From Siphonodentalium dalli (lineage: Eukaryota > Mollusca > Scaphopoda > Gadilida > Siphonodentaliidae): a stretch of DNA of 64,000 bases. The notes below the pieces were generated by a model. It did not search any database and had not been told where the DNA came from. It saw only the letters and a program-made list of their open reading frames with translations. Below, one piece after another: positions 1 through 11,600 of the stretch (the first letter of the stretch is position 1; each line of letters starts with the position of its first letter). The DNA is taken from positions 183,633,122-183,697,121 of the forward strand of contig CP136069.1 in assembly GCA_032622095.1 (NCBI GenBank), written 5' to 3'. The translations under genes were made by a program, and so were the position numbers.

Positions 1-260
1 ATCTTGCTTTGTACTAATAATTAACTATCATTTATTTCCTTTGAAGATACTAACGTCTTTGTTTTATTCCAGCATTTTTTCTCAATTTTATTTTACTATA
101 TGATATCTCCTTTGATTCCTTAGTACATAATAAACATAGGTCTATATTAAAAAGAAGTACATTCAGTTCACATTTGCATTCCATTTGCATTTCTTATTTA
201 CAGGAAGGAACAACAGGGGATAATCAGCATGCAGATTGATACCATATCTCATATGCTAAT
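1..260. other. AT-rich sequence, nothing recognised
   Basis: No coding exon, hairpin or known repeat was seen. An acceptor-like TTATTTACAG ends at 203 but is not followed by a supportable exon. Confidence 0.5.
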
Positions 261-345
261 AAGCAGTCCAATATGTTAATAAGCAGTCCCATAGGTTAAT
301 AAGCAGTCCCATAGGTTAATAAGCAGTCCCATAGGTTAATAAGCA
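261..345. repeat. 20-bp tandem repeat, about four copies
   Basis: Four consecutive units of AAGCAGTCCCATAGGTTAAT (the first slightly diverged), followed by a partial fifth. Confidence 0.9.
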
Positions 346-473
346 TTGTCTTGACTAATGCCATAAATTAGCCTTTCTGTATCATGATTAGGCCAAGGAA
401 TTTTTTTTTTTTGGTTTGGGTACCTACCGACCTGTCACCTAGCTATATACCTTGGTTTTCCCTACTGACTACA

Positions 474-749
474 TTTTAGCCCCTTTCTATACTAAATGGA
501 TTCTCCCAGTCAGTTAATAAATGTACGTCAGAATGGTCTAGTATTGATTTGGAGGGATGTACATGTAATATAAGCAGACAACAGATAAATTAAAGTGTAG
601 AAGGAGTCTTATTTATTGAGGGAAATGTTTAGATAATACCGGTATGTTCAACAAATGACCTATGGTCGTTTGTTGAACTTATTATCTGAACATTTCCTAT
701 GGGATAATTACTCATCAATGATGCTTTACATGTAGTATAGAAGGGTTAA
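474..749 (+). mobile_element. Family I MITE copy
   Basis: Begins near CCCTTTCTATACTAAATGG, carries GAATGGTCTAGTATTGATTT and AGCAGACAACAG, has a fold-back pair around GTTCAACAAATGACC/GGTCGTTTGTTGAAC, and ends TATAGAAGGGTTAA with TTAA at 746-749. The left TTAA is mutated to TTAG. Confidence 0.7.
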
Positions 750-798
750 ATACCCTACTCTAAATAATTCTTCATGGATTTCAAGAAATAAAACACTT

Positions 799-1200
799 TT
801 AACACTTTACCCAACAGAAGGGCCCTGTGCCAATGCATTCTCTTATATATGCGAGTCGACCATAGGTCGCCTCGCATATATAAGAGAATGCATTGGCTTA
901 ACACATTAAAAATTATAAAATTGTTAAAGAATGTAAGAAAAAATGGTAAAAAGTGTTAAAAAAAGATTTTGTTTAGGCCAATGCATTCTCTTATATATGC
1001 GAGGCGACCTATGGTCGACTCGCATATATAAGAGAATGCATTGGCACAGGGCATAACTGTAACTATCACAATGTGGTCAAGGAGCCGGTTCCAATGATAT
1101 CCATATTTGTATGGTTCTATTGAGACAGACCGAAGATAGTTTAGGCTGTTGAAGCTTTATTTGGCCGGTTTTGGCCGGTTTGTTGGGGTAAAGGGTTAAA
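799..1200 (+). mobile_element. Family A MITE (TTAA ends), full length
   Basis: TTAA at both ends and inverted ends related to TTAACCCTTTACCCAACA. Inside are two copies of the CCAATGCATTCTCTTATATA hairpin in opposite orientation, separated by an AT-rich spacer. An asymmetric right arm contains GACAGACCGAAGATA and GGCCGGTTTTGGCCGG. No transposase frame, so non-autonomous. Confidence 0.9.
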
Positions 1201-1326
1201 TGTCTCGGAATGGGTGGTCTTCTGTTAAAGCATTGTGTTTATCACAGTGTATATAAGGATAATCAAACTTAGCATTATCTCGGTCATGAAAAGCCATAAG
1301 AATATGTCAAAATAATAAAACATATA

Positions 1327-1575
1327 TTAACCCTTTCATGACTGGAGCTGCGCTGGGGCAACATCCGTGGATTCTCTTATATACATGAGTCTCCCAAAGG
1401 GAGCCTCAAATATATAAGAGAATGCACTGACTTATAAGGTAAAGGTAAATATTGTTAGGCCAATGTATTCTCTTATATATGTGATGCTTTGTATGGGAGA
1501 CTCACATATATAAGAGAATGCATTGGCACAGGGTTTTCACAAAAATTCTGGAAGCTTCAGTCATCGAAGGGTTAA
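1327..1575 (+). mobile_element. Family C MITE (TTAA ends)
   Basis: Starts TTAACCCTTTCATGACTGGA and ends GTCATCGAAGGGTTAA. Two hairpins of the CTCCC-stem type sit inside, joined by a spacer resembling TTATAAGGTAAAGGTAAATA. Confidence 0.85.
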
Positions 1576-1808
1576 AACGAATAGAATACCTGCCGACCCT
1601 AGGCTAATTTTTTATGACATGTTACCTGAATTGGACATTTAATTGTCTTTGGCCATATCAACTGTCACCATCACCTAATCAAGTTACCAGCAACCTTTAG
1701 ACATTTCTTGATTAATGATATCAGCTTCTGGATAGCTTGATAGACCCCGTAGTGAATTCAAAACTCTCAAAACTGGTTGTTTTACTCTATAATTGTGAAG
1801 TTTGTATC

Positions 1809-2005
1809 TTCCGAACATTTTGATAACTATATAAATACTTTCGGAATATTTTGATAACCATATAAATACTTTCGGAATATTTTGATAACTATATAAATAC
1901 CTTCTGAACATTTACATATAAATACCTTCCAAACCTTTTGATATAAATATTTTCCAAACCTTTTGATATAATTACCTTCCAAACATTTTGATAACTAAAT
2001 ACATG
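1809..2005. repeat. Tandem repeat, ~30-bp unit, degenerate
   Basis: Repeated TTTTGATAACTATATAAATA and TTTCGGAATA blocks, about six units, becoming shorter and more diverged to the right. Confidence 0.8.
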
Positions 2006-3178
2006 CTGATGAGTTCATACAGCCTCATGCATTAAGCAATGTTTGTTAAAGTTATAAGTTCAACATCCCTAAAATGAATGAATGGGAATCAGCTTCAAGT
2101 AACTACCCAAGTACCCCTCAATTAATACTATTAGAGCTTTATTTTAACTCCAAAAGTAGAAGCTTAAAATGATGTTAGTTGTACACATGCTAGCCAGCAT
2201 TAGTTTTAATTTTCTCATTAATAATATGCTTTATAAGGATTCTCTTGGGTGCTAAAGTAGCATGGTTTGCAATGAAAATCTCGGTCCTATTTTGCTACTT
2301 TTCTGTGCATTGGTAGATTATTCCATGTCTTCAAGCCACGCAATATTTCTCAATCCTCAGGCCGCCATCCTCCCCATGTACTGTATGTGATGACCTTCCT
2401 CAGTCGGCAACAGAAATAGTTTTTGTAGTTTCATTTGACGTCAACCAGGTAGTAAAATCAGTTGGGATAATGCTGGATTTATGTCAAAGTCTTGTGTATG
2501 TGTATTTCTATATCGGGATTTTAATAGCATTGTTGACTGCTCATCTAAAATCCCCGATAACTGTAACTAAAGAACCGGTTTATTCTATAGAAAATATGAT
2601 ATTTGTTCTCAGTGTGAATCAAATGTCAACAAACTGATATTCTCTTAATTACGGGGAATATCCTATGCGCAATTTAACATGAAAGTGAGATTATAATACA
2701 TCATTATGACCAGAAGATGTCACTCTTTCCGGTATATTGCATCAGGTATTGATTTCTGGAATAAAATCGAAGGAAAGTAACAAAACATCCCATGACTGGA
2801 TATGGGCATAAAAGTCTACTATAGAAAGTTGTATACATGGGACCCCGACCTAAAACCAGCATTATCCGGCAACCGATTTCACTAGCTGGTTTACATTGAA
2901 TGAAACTTGGACTAGTATTTTTGCTGTCTAGAGTATTCTGGACTCCTGCATCTGATAAGGGAGGTGGTGGTCTTCAAAATAGTTCTGAGTATCTTCTCTG
3001 CTTTATACCATGTTCTGCTAACATCCTGGTTGAAAGTAACTCTCAAGCTATTTTATCTCTCTTTATTTGCTTCATGCTCAAAGATCAGAAGGTTAAGATG
3101 CTAGTAATCAGAGTTTTAGATTAATTATTTAAACTGAAAATGTACTATTTGTTGAGTATATAAGTTTTCTACAGTGAG
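2006..3178. other. AT-rich sequence upstream of exon 1, nothing recognised
   Basis: No supportable exon, repeat family or hairpin. The short open frame at 2900-3124 has no coding-like composition. Confidence 0.5.
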
Positions 3179-3431
3179 CAAGCCTTGAAATAGTGAGCCT
3201 GTCATTTGCAGAATTAGGTCCCCAGAGGGTGACTTTAGTGATGCTATCCCGCACAGCAGGCTAGCATCACCAAATTCACCCTCTGGGAACTTCATTCTGC
3301 TAAGGACTAAGCAGAATGAGGTCCCCAGAGGGTGAATTTAGTGATGCTAGCCCACTCTGCAGGGTAGCATCACTAAATTCACCCTCTGGGGACCTCATTC
3401 TGCAAATGACAGACACACTATTTCAAGGCTT
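3179..3431. mobile_element. Family E element, short form
   Basis: Outer inverted ends AAGCCTTGAAATAGTG and CACTATTTCAAGGCTT enclose two GAGGTCCCCAGAGGGTGA palindromes placed back to back. The longer spacer of the ~430-bp form is absent. Confidence 0.8.
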
Positions 3432-3540
3432 GACAGTGAGGAGGATTGATTCATTCAAAACTCATTCAAAACTACTCTTGGGCTGAAGAATAATCTGCGC
3501 TATTAAAATAGATAACTTGATATACATCTAAAATATAAAA

Positions 3541-3712
3541 GAATACATTAGAATGGTGTATTATTCATCTTGAGGGGAGTTCAGGAACAATTAGCAGACG
3601 ACAGCTAATAAAAGTGCAGAAGGGGTCCTATTTGTTCGAGGGAAATGTTCAGATAATGAACATTTCCTAATGTAACTACTCGTCAATGAGCATTTAATAT
3701 AGAAAGTGTTAA
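3541..3712 (+). mobile_element. Family I MITE, degenerate
   Basis: Keeps GAATGGTGTATTATTCATCT, TTAGCAGACGACAG, GAGGGAAATGTTCAGATAAT and CTACTCGTCAATGAG; ends are eroded. Confidence 0.6.
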
Positions 3713-3796
3713 GATAATCAAGGCGTGATCAAGAAGATTACTTTGAAAATGCAGCAGAGAAATTCATTCAGTAATTAGAGAGTTGCTTCCCACAGT

Positions 3797-4071
3797 TTAA
3801 CCCTCCCTTTACTGAATGGATTTTCCCACCCAGTTGTAACATTATATATTGGAATGGTCTATTATTAATCTGGAGGGGAGTTTACGAAAAATGAGCAGAC
3901 AACAATACAATGATAATTTAATACAAGAGCAAAATGAATACTTTTCATTGGAGGCAAAAGTTCAGATAATATGTTCAACAAATGATGAGTTAGTTGAACT
4001 TATTTTCTGAACATTTCCAAAGGATTAACTACGTGTACTCATCAATGAGTATTTAGTACAGAAAGGGTTAA
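3797..4071 (+). mobile_element. Family I MITE, abutting a family A copy
   Basis: TTAA at 3797-3800 followed by CCCTCCCTTTACTGAATGG. The right end CAGAAAGGGTTAA finishes at 4071. This TTAA is also the left TTAA of the next element. Confidence 0.75.
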
Positions 4072-4432
4072 CCCTTTACCCAACAGAACGCCCAGAAACG
4101 CCCTAACAGCCTAAATTATCTTCGGTCTGTCTCAATAAAACCATGGAAATATGGGTATCATTGGAACCGGCTCATTGAGCAAATTGTGATAGTTACAGTT
4201 ATGCCCTGTGCCAATGCATTCTCTTATATATGCGAGTCGACCATAGGTCGCCTCGCATATATAAGAGAATGCATTGGCCTAAAAAAAACTTTTTTTTAAC
4301 ACTTTTTACCATTTTTTCTTTAATATGTGTTAAGCCAATGCATTCTCTTATATATGCGAGGCGACCTATGGTCGACTCGCATATATAAGAGAATGCATTG
4401 GCACAGGGCCGTTCTGTTGGGTAAAGGGTTAA
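4068..4432 (-). mobile_element. Family A MITE, reverse orientation
   Basis: Same elements as the 799-1200 copy but with the GACAGACCGAAGATA arm on the left. Two hairpins, TTAA at 4068-4071 and 4429-4432. Confidence 0.9.
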
Positions 4433-5157
4433 CAGTCCTCAGCTCACAATTTAACACTCCCTTTAGGATGTGAAATTCACTGATCACGTCTCTTCATAAT
4501 TTCACCCTGATATGGTCACAACTTGGAGTTGGACATAACTTGGAGTGACTGTAAATTCTAATTAATCAATCAATCAATCACTTGTTATCATCCAGTTTGG
4601 ATTAGTGAAGTTGAGCATGAAGCAAATTTGTATGTTAATGTTCTGAAATAATATTGTTTCTGTTGTAGTGAACCTATGAGTTGATGTGCATATTTTGTAA
4701 AATGTCTCAGCATGGATTGGCTATATTATTCTGTATACATGGTGGAAAAATTCACCCAACCATAGATGAACTATTTTCAGTTGCTAACCTACACACAACA
4801 GCATTGCAAAGAGTAGCTGTTAAGCCACATATAATAGAACATTTCGTTGCTTGAAATGTGATGTAGTCAAACTAAAAAAACTAACTAAAAATCCAGGTAC
4901 TATTTTAAAATCAGTCCAATGTGTTCATCAGCTGTTTATTTAAAATATATCTAGCTTCAATCAGAATTTAAAAACATTATATGCAAAATAATGTTCATAT
5001 TTTGGTACAAGATTGGAATGTACTACCTTAGTACAAAAATATAGCACAAGATATACATGTAAGACAATGCCAAAATATGCACTCAACTATATCCTTTCAT
5101 TGCTCTTTTTTTTTAGAGAATCAACACATGGTCTTCAGCAACTTGTCAGCAAGTCTA
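4433..5157. other. AT-rich sequence, nothing recognised
   Basis: Only a short ATCA run at about 4564-4580 stands out; no exon or element could be supported. Confidence 0.5.
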
Positions 5158-5283
5158 TTCAATTCATATTATATATAATACATGGATACCATTGTGTATT
5201 GAATTCATATTATATATACCACGTGGATACCATTGTCTATTCAATTCATATTATATATACCACGTGGATACCATTGTGTATAA
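5158..5283. repeat. ~43-bp tandem repeat, three copies
   Basis: Three units built from TCAATTCATATTATATATA and CACGTGGATACCATTGTGTA. The last two are nearly identical. Confidence 0.85.
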
Positions 5284-5301
5284 GCAGGGTTTCCGCTAGG
5301 G

Positions 5302-5648
5302 TTAACCCTTTAACCAACAGAAGGGCCCTGTGCCAATGCATTCTCTTATATATGCGAGTCGAACATTACAAATTATAAAATTGTTAAAGAATGTAAGAAA
5401 AAATGGTAAAAAGTGTTAAAAAAAGATTTTTTTTAGGCCAATGCATTCTCTTATATATGCGAGGCGACCTATGGTCGACTAGCATATATAAGAGAATGCA
5501 TTGGCACAGGGCATAACTATAACCATCACAATGTGGTCAATGAGCCGGTTCCAATGATATCCATATTTGTATGGTTCTATTCAGACAGACCGAAGATATT
5601 TTAGGCTGTTGAAGCTTTATTTGGCCGGTTTGTTGGGTAAAGGGTTAA
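5302..5648 (+). mobile_element. Family A MITE with first hairpin half deleted
   Basis: TTAA ends and the full right arm are present. In the first hairpin the sequence jumps from GCGAGTCGA directly to ACATTACAAATTATAAAATT, removing the second half of that hairpin. The second hairpin is intact. Confidence 0.85.
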
Positions 5649-7124
5649 AATGTATGGTCCATAGAACCTTGGATAGGATGGGCCGACCATGTTTAGCCCA
5701 TCGTATGCACATTTTAAAATTCAACGCCCAAAATATCCCATGTTTCCTTGCACCAGAGAATATTGCTGGGCGATTGTAGTGTGCTATAAAAATACTGCCA
5801 TAATTTTTAAATCACACTACATTACGTACCATTACGTGTTATTTTCATAATATTTATAAATTTCACTGAATTTATCTTCTATGAACAAAAGACAATCCTG
5901 ATCACAGATAGATTTGGTGTCATGATTACGTGGTATACGTAATCAGATAAATCTAATCATGAGCGTGGAATTACTATTTATGAAATTGTCAACATTATCA
6001 AAGTTAATCTACCGATCACATGATAATACATTCTGACAGAAATATATGGATGGATTAACAAATGATTGATTTATTTTACGGTACATACCAGATGCTAGCC
6101 CTTTATACTCAAAACTGGGTCCATTTAATGAACAACCGACCGGCCTAGTGGGAACCCTGGTTGAACAGAACTAGTTCTGAGATCAAAACACAAATTGAAC
6201 TTTTTTCCTGAATGTTAGCCCAAATAAGTAATTTTTATTTAGATTTTTGTATTACTGTATTTACCACCCTGATTTATCGACATGCTACAAGTTGTGAAGC
6301 CCTTGGTTACTTGTTGATAAATACATGTAGTTTTCCTTGAGTATACATGTGGATAAGGAGAAATGTACAAACATTAGAAAAAAATCATTATATACAAATT
6401 TAGTACAAGAAGCCCCAATTGCCCATGTTGGCCATGGGCAATTGGCACCACTTCTGAGATCAATTTTATATATGATTGTACGAAATCAGTCTACAAATTC
6501 TAATCCCAACACATGGAGAACATGCAAGGACCATTTTTCAAGCTTTAAAAAATAAAAAAAAAATGTTCTTAAAATCTCAGGGGTTCTACAAAACTGACAC
6601 AAAAAAATCTCAGAAAGTTTGTGGGTAATACTTGTGATATATACATGCTCAATTGATCATGTGTACGAATAAATAATACATGTAATGATATCAATAAATG
6701 AAATAATTTCTACACAAAACACAGATTGAAATTTTAAAATAAAAATAAATTGTATTCAGTTCTTCCTTGCTCTGAATTTGGTTACTTTAAATTGAATCTT
6801 GCAAGAACTATTTATTGGTGAGTTGATATTGACTGAAATGCATGAACCCTGAGCATGTGAATTCCGCCTGTACATTGATCTGCTCCATCCACATATATGC
6901 TCCTTCTATACGTATAATTCTTCTATATGCATGGTGGGGAATCACATGGTTTCTAAGTTGCTGAGTACCGCGCATTCAAAATGGCAGAGATGAGTGCAAA
7001 CGCACAAAAACATAATATATGAGGAACTGACACAAAACATAGCATTTTGACTGTTACAAGCATATTCTAGTTTATTTTAAAAACAAGTTGATAGCTTATT
7101 TGTTCCGAAATACTCCGTAGTTTT
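5649..7124. other. AT-rich sequence upstream of exon 1, nothing recognised
   Basis: No supportable exon. An upstream exon of the SPATA1-like gene could hide here, but no acceptor/donor pair with a coding-like frame was found. Confidence 0.4.
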
Positions 7125-7227
7125 CTATAACATTCTGACCAAAGTTGCCAGTTTGAGGTTCGTGGAATACACCAGTCCATGCATCTAGGAGAATCCTTCG
7201 ACTGCAACTTTGGTCAGAATATTATAG
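7125..7227. repeat. Inverted repeat, 24-bp arms
   Basis: CTATAACATTCTGACCAAAG at 7125 pairs with CTTTGGTCAGAATATTATAG ending at 7227, with ~55 bp between the arms. It is probably a small fold-back element; family unknown. Confidence 0.7.
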
Positions 7228-7510
7228 CAAACAACTGAGTTTGGACACAAATGATGTATCAGCTTGTTTGAAAATAGACAGCATATGTTCGTAGCTGCCA
7301 AAATACTAGGCAATATACATGTATGTCATATCCTATTTTTCTTTTTCCTTGTTTCTGGTCGTGATTTCTCAGCCATTTTGAGTGTGTGATAATCATCAAC
7401 TCGAAACCACGTGATTCCCCACTATGTATTTGTATACTCCTTCTATACATATACTCAGCTCTTCTGCTAAATTTCCTCAGTCGCCTCTGCACTAGCTATC
7501 TGTTATTCAG

Positions 7511-8624
7511 GTGATGGTGAGAGAACTAGGCCGTCCCGCACAGGTCGAAAGAGTGCCGCCCATACTTCTCGTAGGAGAAATCAGAAACGGTCAGCTAATG
7601 ACCCTGGAGTGTCACAAATAAATTCTTTAGTGTCCGTTCAATCAGATAATCTACAATCAGGGAATGTCACAGAAGATTCCGAATATGGAAGAAATGGTCC
7701 GCGGGAAAATTCTCGCAAACGTGCAGGCCGATCACATGAGAGAAGTAGTTCTCGTGGTCAGCGTAATGATAGAAAAATACATCAAGGCCATCTTAGCGAT
7801 TCTCAAAACGTTAATTCAAGAGATTTATCTGACAATTCAGATTATGAAACTGAGGGATATAATAAACATTTGACTGTTGAAAAATCAAAACGGGGGCAAA
7901 ATTCTCAAGTAGACAATGATTCTGAAAATCTTGACCGAGGTAGAAGAGGTCAAGGTCATAAAAATTCTCAAGTAGATGATGTTTCAGAGTCTCAAGACAG
8001 GGGTAAAGGTCACAGACTCGGAATGGATAGTGGATCAACTAATAACCGCAACAGTGATAACAGAGATCAGAGCGATTATGATGATGATGGCTTCCAAAAC
8101 CGCGGAAAATCAACCTATCATGAACATCGTGACAAAAGCAAAAATAGGGACAAAAGCGAACATCGAGACAGGAGTGAAAATAGGGACAGAAAGGACTATG
8201 GAAGAGAACATCAAAACAATGATGATCATACTCAGGGGACATATAAATCTGACCGCAATGAAAGAGATTATAATCATCGCTCAGATGATGCTCATTATTC
8301 AAATGTTGAGAGTCATAATCGTAAAATTCCTGGTAAGGAGGAGTTTGATCGAGAAGATTCTTTTCAAGGCAGCCAATACAGCGGCAGAAACAAAATACAC
8401 AAACAAGGTGGTAGCACTGAGCGACCACATGAGGAGCGCGACGATGATCTCAGGACGGCTAGATATGACAAGGTTCCACCCATTGAGAAGGGAGGCAACC
8501 AGGGTGAACTTGATCATATGACTAATAATCATGTGGATGATAATATTGCAGATCATTCTCGTGGGACGGGTTATGACAGTTCCGTCGATGATCGAAATGA
8601 GAGGCGCAGAAACCCTGCTCTCAG
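7511..8624 (+). CDS. SPATA1: SPATA1-like exon 1 in window: long charged low-complexity exon
   Basis: The frame is open from 7471 to the donor TCAG|GTGAGT at 8624/8625, which is near consensus. The start is set by an acceptor at TTATTCAG (7510). An alternative acceptor at 7480 (TTTCCTCAG) has the same phase and would add ten residues. A stop at 7468-7470 limits further extension. The ~370 residues are dominated by Arg, Asp, Ser, Asn, Gly and His, with repeated short motifs such as ENRDR, EHRDRSEN and SQVDN. This suggests an intrinsically disordered region grown from short duplications. No folded domain or membrane segment is visible. Both ends are phased for splicing and there is no credible initiator, so upstream exons are expected. 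Long overlapping frames on the other strand here are by-products of the biased codon use. Confidence 0.8.
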
Positions 8625-11600
8625 GTGAGTTATCCTACTAGTCTGATTATAATTTTATGAATGATTTAAAGGGGTACTGTACCCTAAATCCGGCCATTTG
8701 TGGGACCATCTCATTTAATATTCAACAGAATATATGCAACAAATGAATGAATTTGAGCCATGGATGAGTGAAAAATACAAGCATGTACTTTATGAACGAT
8801 GTAAACGAGTCATAAATTCATTTTCATTATAATTACCATGTTGTTTGCATTGTTCAAAGAGCACATGAGTGTATTTTGCACAAATCCATGGCTCAAATTC
8901 ATTAATTTGTTGCATATATTCTGTTGAGTATAAAAGGAGATGGTCCCATAAATGGTCCGATTTAGTGTACAGTACCCCTTTAAATCAAAATGACCTACAT
9001 CAATATTTTTTATGAAATTCTCAGACGTTTAAAGATGGTCTATCTCTTCCTAAATACGTTTTGTATAGTTTCTGGAGTATAAAATGATAGATGTGTGTCG
9101 AAGACACCTGTCCGGAAACGCTTCTATCAAATAATATTGCTTTTCTTGACAATTTTTCGATACTTTTTTTTTAGAATATTTAGATAGAATCATCTCACAT
9201 GTTTATTCTCCGAATCAATGCGAGCTGTAAAATGTCCCAAATTGAATGTATTTATAGTATACCAGAAAATTATAACTAAAATCAATATTAATTGATAGTG
9301 GCTTGTCCAGACACGGTGTTTTGATTCATATCAATAATTTTATACCCAGGAAACTATATATAACTTGTTATATGAAGAGACAGACCATTTTTAACTCACT
9401 CGCTGTATAACCAATATTTTAAGGATACTTTTTTCACTTTCTTTATATGTGTTTTTATATTTGCTTTGTAGCAGTCAACCATGGACCATTAATTGTTAGC
9501 TTTTTTGTCCAGAATTTTCGTAGCCCTTTCATTATGGGAGCTATGCTGGTGCAGCATTAAATACACTGTGCCAGTGCATTCTCTTATATATGCGAGTCTC
9601 CCATAGCGAGCCTCGCATATGCAAGGGAATGCTATGGCTTACAATTTATTGTCATATATCCGAGGCTCCATATGGGCGACTCACATATACGAGAATGCAT
9701 TGGCACAGGGTTTTCGCAAAATTACAGGAAGCTCCAGTCATGAAAGACTGAGACATAGAAAAATTAATACCATGGATTGCTGTCATGACATGGATTGCTG
9801 TTGCGACATGGATCGCTTGCGTGACATCGATTGCTGTCACGACATGGCATTAGTGCGAGGGACATTGTTATTAAACCTTTCTATACTGAATGGGTTCTCC
9901 CACCCAGATACAAAAGTGTGTTTTGGAATGGTCTATTATTAATTTGGAAGGGTGTTCATTAACAGATGACATACAGAAAAACAAATAATACAATATTCAT
10001 ATTTTCATTGGTGGGAAATGGTCGTTTTTTTAACCTTTTATCTTAACATTTCCTATGAGAACTACTTGTCAATGAATACTTAATTAAATAATTTTCAGGT
10101 GGTTGTCCAAAAGATTTGGGATATCAATGTTTTCTTTTATTAAAAACAATACAATTTTGATGTATAAAACGCTGATCGAACTTGTTTAAAAGTGAAAATA
10201 ATGATATCTCAACATTAAATCCCCTTCATTATGTAGCTAAATACAATGGACACTTAAACCATAGGCATTAACACACTTTGGTCATGTCGCCCTATACACA
10301 AACTCAGTTGAGTAGGTCAATTTAAATTTTGTTTCAATATTGTAACTGTATCCACTAACTCCATGACATGGTAGGTCTGGGGGCTAAAACTGAACAATTT
10401 TGAATTTAGTGCGAGCGACTTTGGCATTGGCATCAATTTTCATGGTTTCTCTCAAAAAGGCAATTTGATGGGGACATGTGGTTTGGAGATATCTGTCTAC
10501 CTCAACAGGTACAATATCATCAGTTTGGATATTTCAGCAATAATATTTAAATTTTATTTTCTGGAAGCATCATAATGTCTGGTGCTGATTTGAACACTGA
10601 AATGGGAGCATGCTAGAGATGGCCTGAGAATACGGTGCCAGACATTATAGAATGAGGCCCCCCAGAGGTTTAATTTAGTGATGCTACCCCGCAAAGCAGG
10701 CTAATATCACTAAATTCATCCTCTGAGGACCTCATTCTGCTTGAGCCTCATTTGCTAATGGAGACCTAGACTCAGATTCAAGTTCCAATATGGTTTTATA
10801 TTGTGATGTGCACCCAATAGGCACCTCAGTTATGCAATGTGTTTGCCAATTTGGTATAGATAAAATAAACTTAAAAAAAAAAGAATCTTTCTAAAAAAAC
10901 TTTAAAACGTGTTAATTTGATCAAATAAAATACTTTCCAGAGAGGATGAGGTCCAAGCAGAATGAGGTCCCTAGACAGTGAATTTAGTGATGTTAGCCCA
11001 CTGTGCTGGGTAGCATCACTAAATTCACCCTCTGGGGGACCGGTGTATAATATTCTCAGGTCAGATGCTAGACATGCTCATTTGCTTGCTTACAGGTTCG
11101 ATTTCTCTTGGCAACTAGTTGTCAATATTTACTGGAGGACAAACATACTTGTGATGCATATAGCCCTATCAACTCATAATTGTATTTGAAAACTGCACCA
11201 AAGTAGACATGCATTGATGACGTAAATACAAAGAGACTGAATCCCCTGAGTCCCATTGTGTTGTTTACTGAGTTATATATTTTTAGGACTGTCTGCCGCT
11301 AGGTATTTTATATCAGTGGGGAAATCATTCAAGAATTAAATATACGCGTCTGACTCATTGTGTTCATATGGGATTTGGCCTCAAGAATTAATTCATATTG
11401 CATATCTTTATATCATTTATTATTATTTATCCAACTTGCATATTGATGGTGCTACATGCCAACGGACTCCAAACAATGGTCCTGGATCAGAGATTATTGT
11501 AGTCTCAACTTTATGCACTATAAATCGGACCCTGAACCTGCCAACAGTTGGCACCACTTTTACTGTCCATCACTGCATTACTCTGAAATTACTCTTGAAA

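Noticed and set aside
180-255. Acceptor-like TTATTTACAG at 203 as a first exon of the SPATA1-like gene
   Set aside because: The frames after it stop quickly or lack a donor, and the next sequence is a 20-bp tandem repeat.
7664-8556. Alternative frames on both strands overlapping exon 1
   Set aside because: They are shadows of the charged, repetitive codon use of the real exon; the splice sites and phase fit only the chosen frame.
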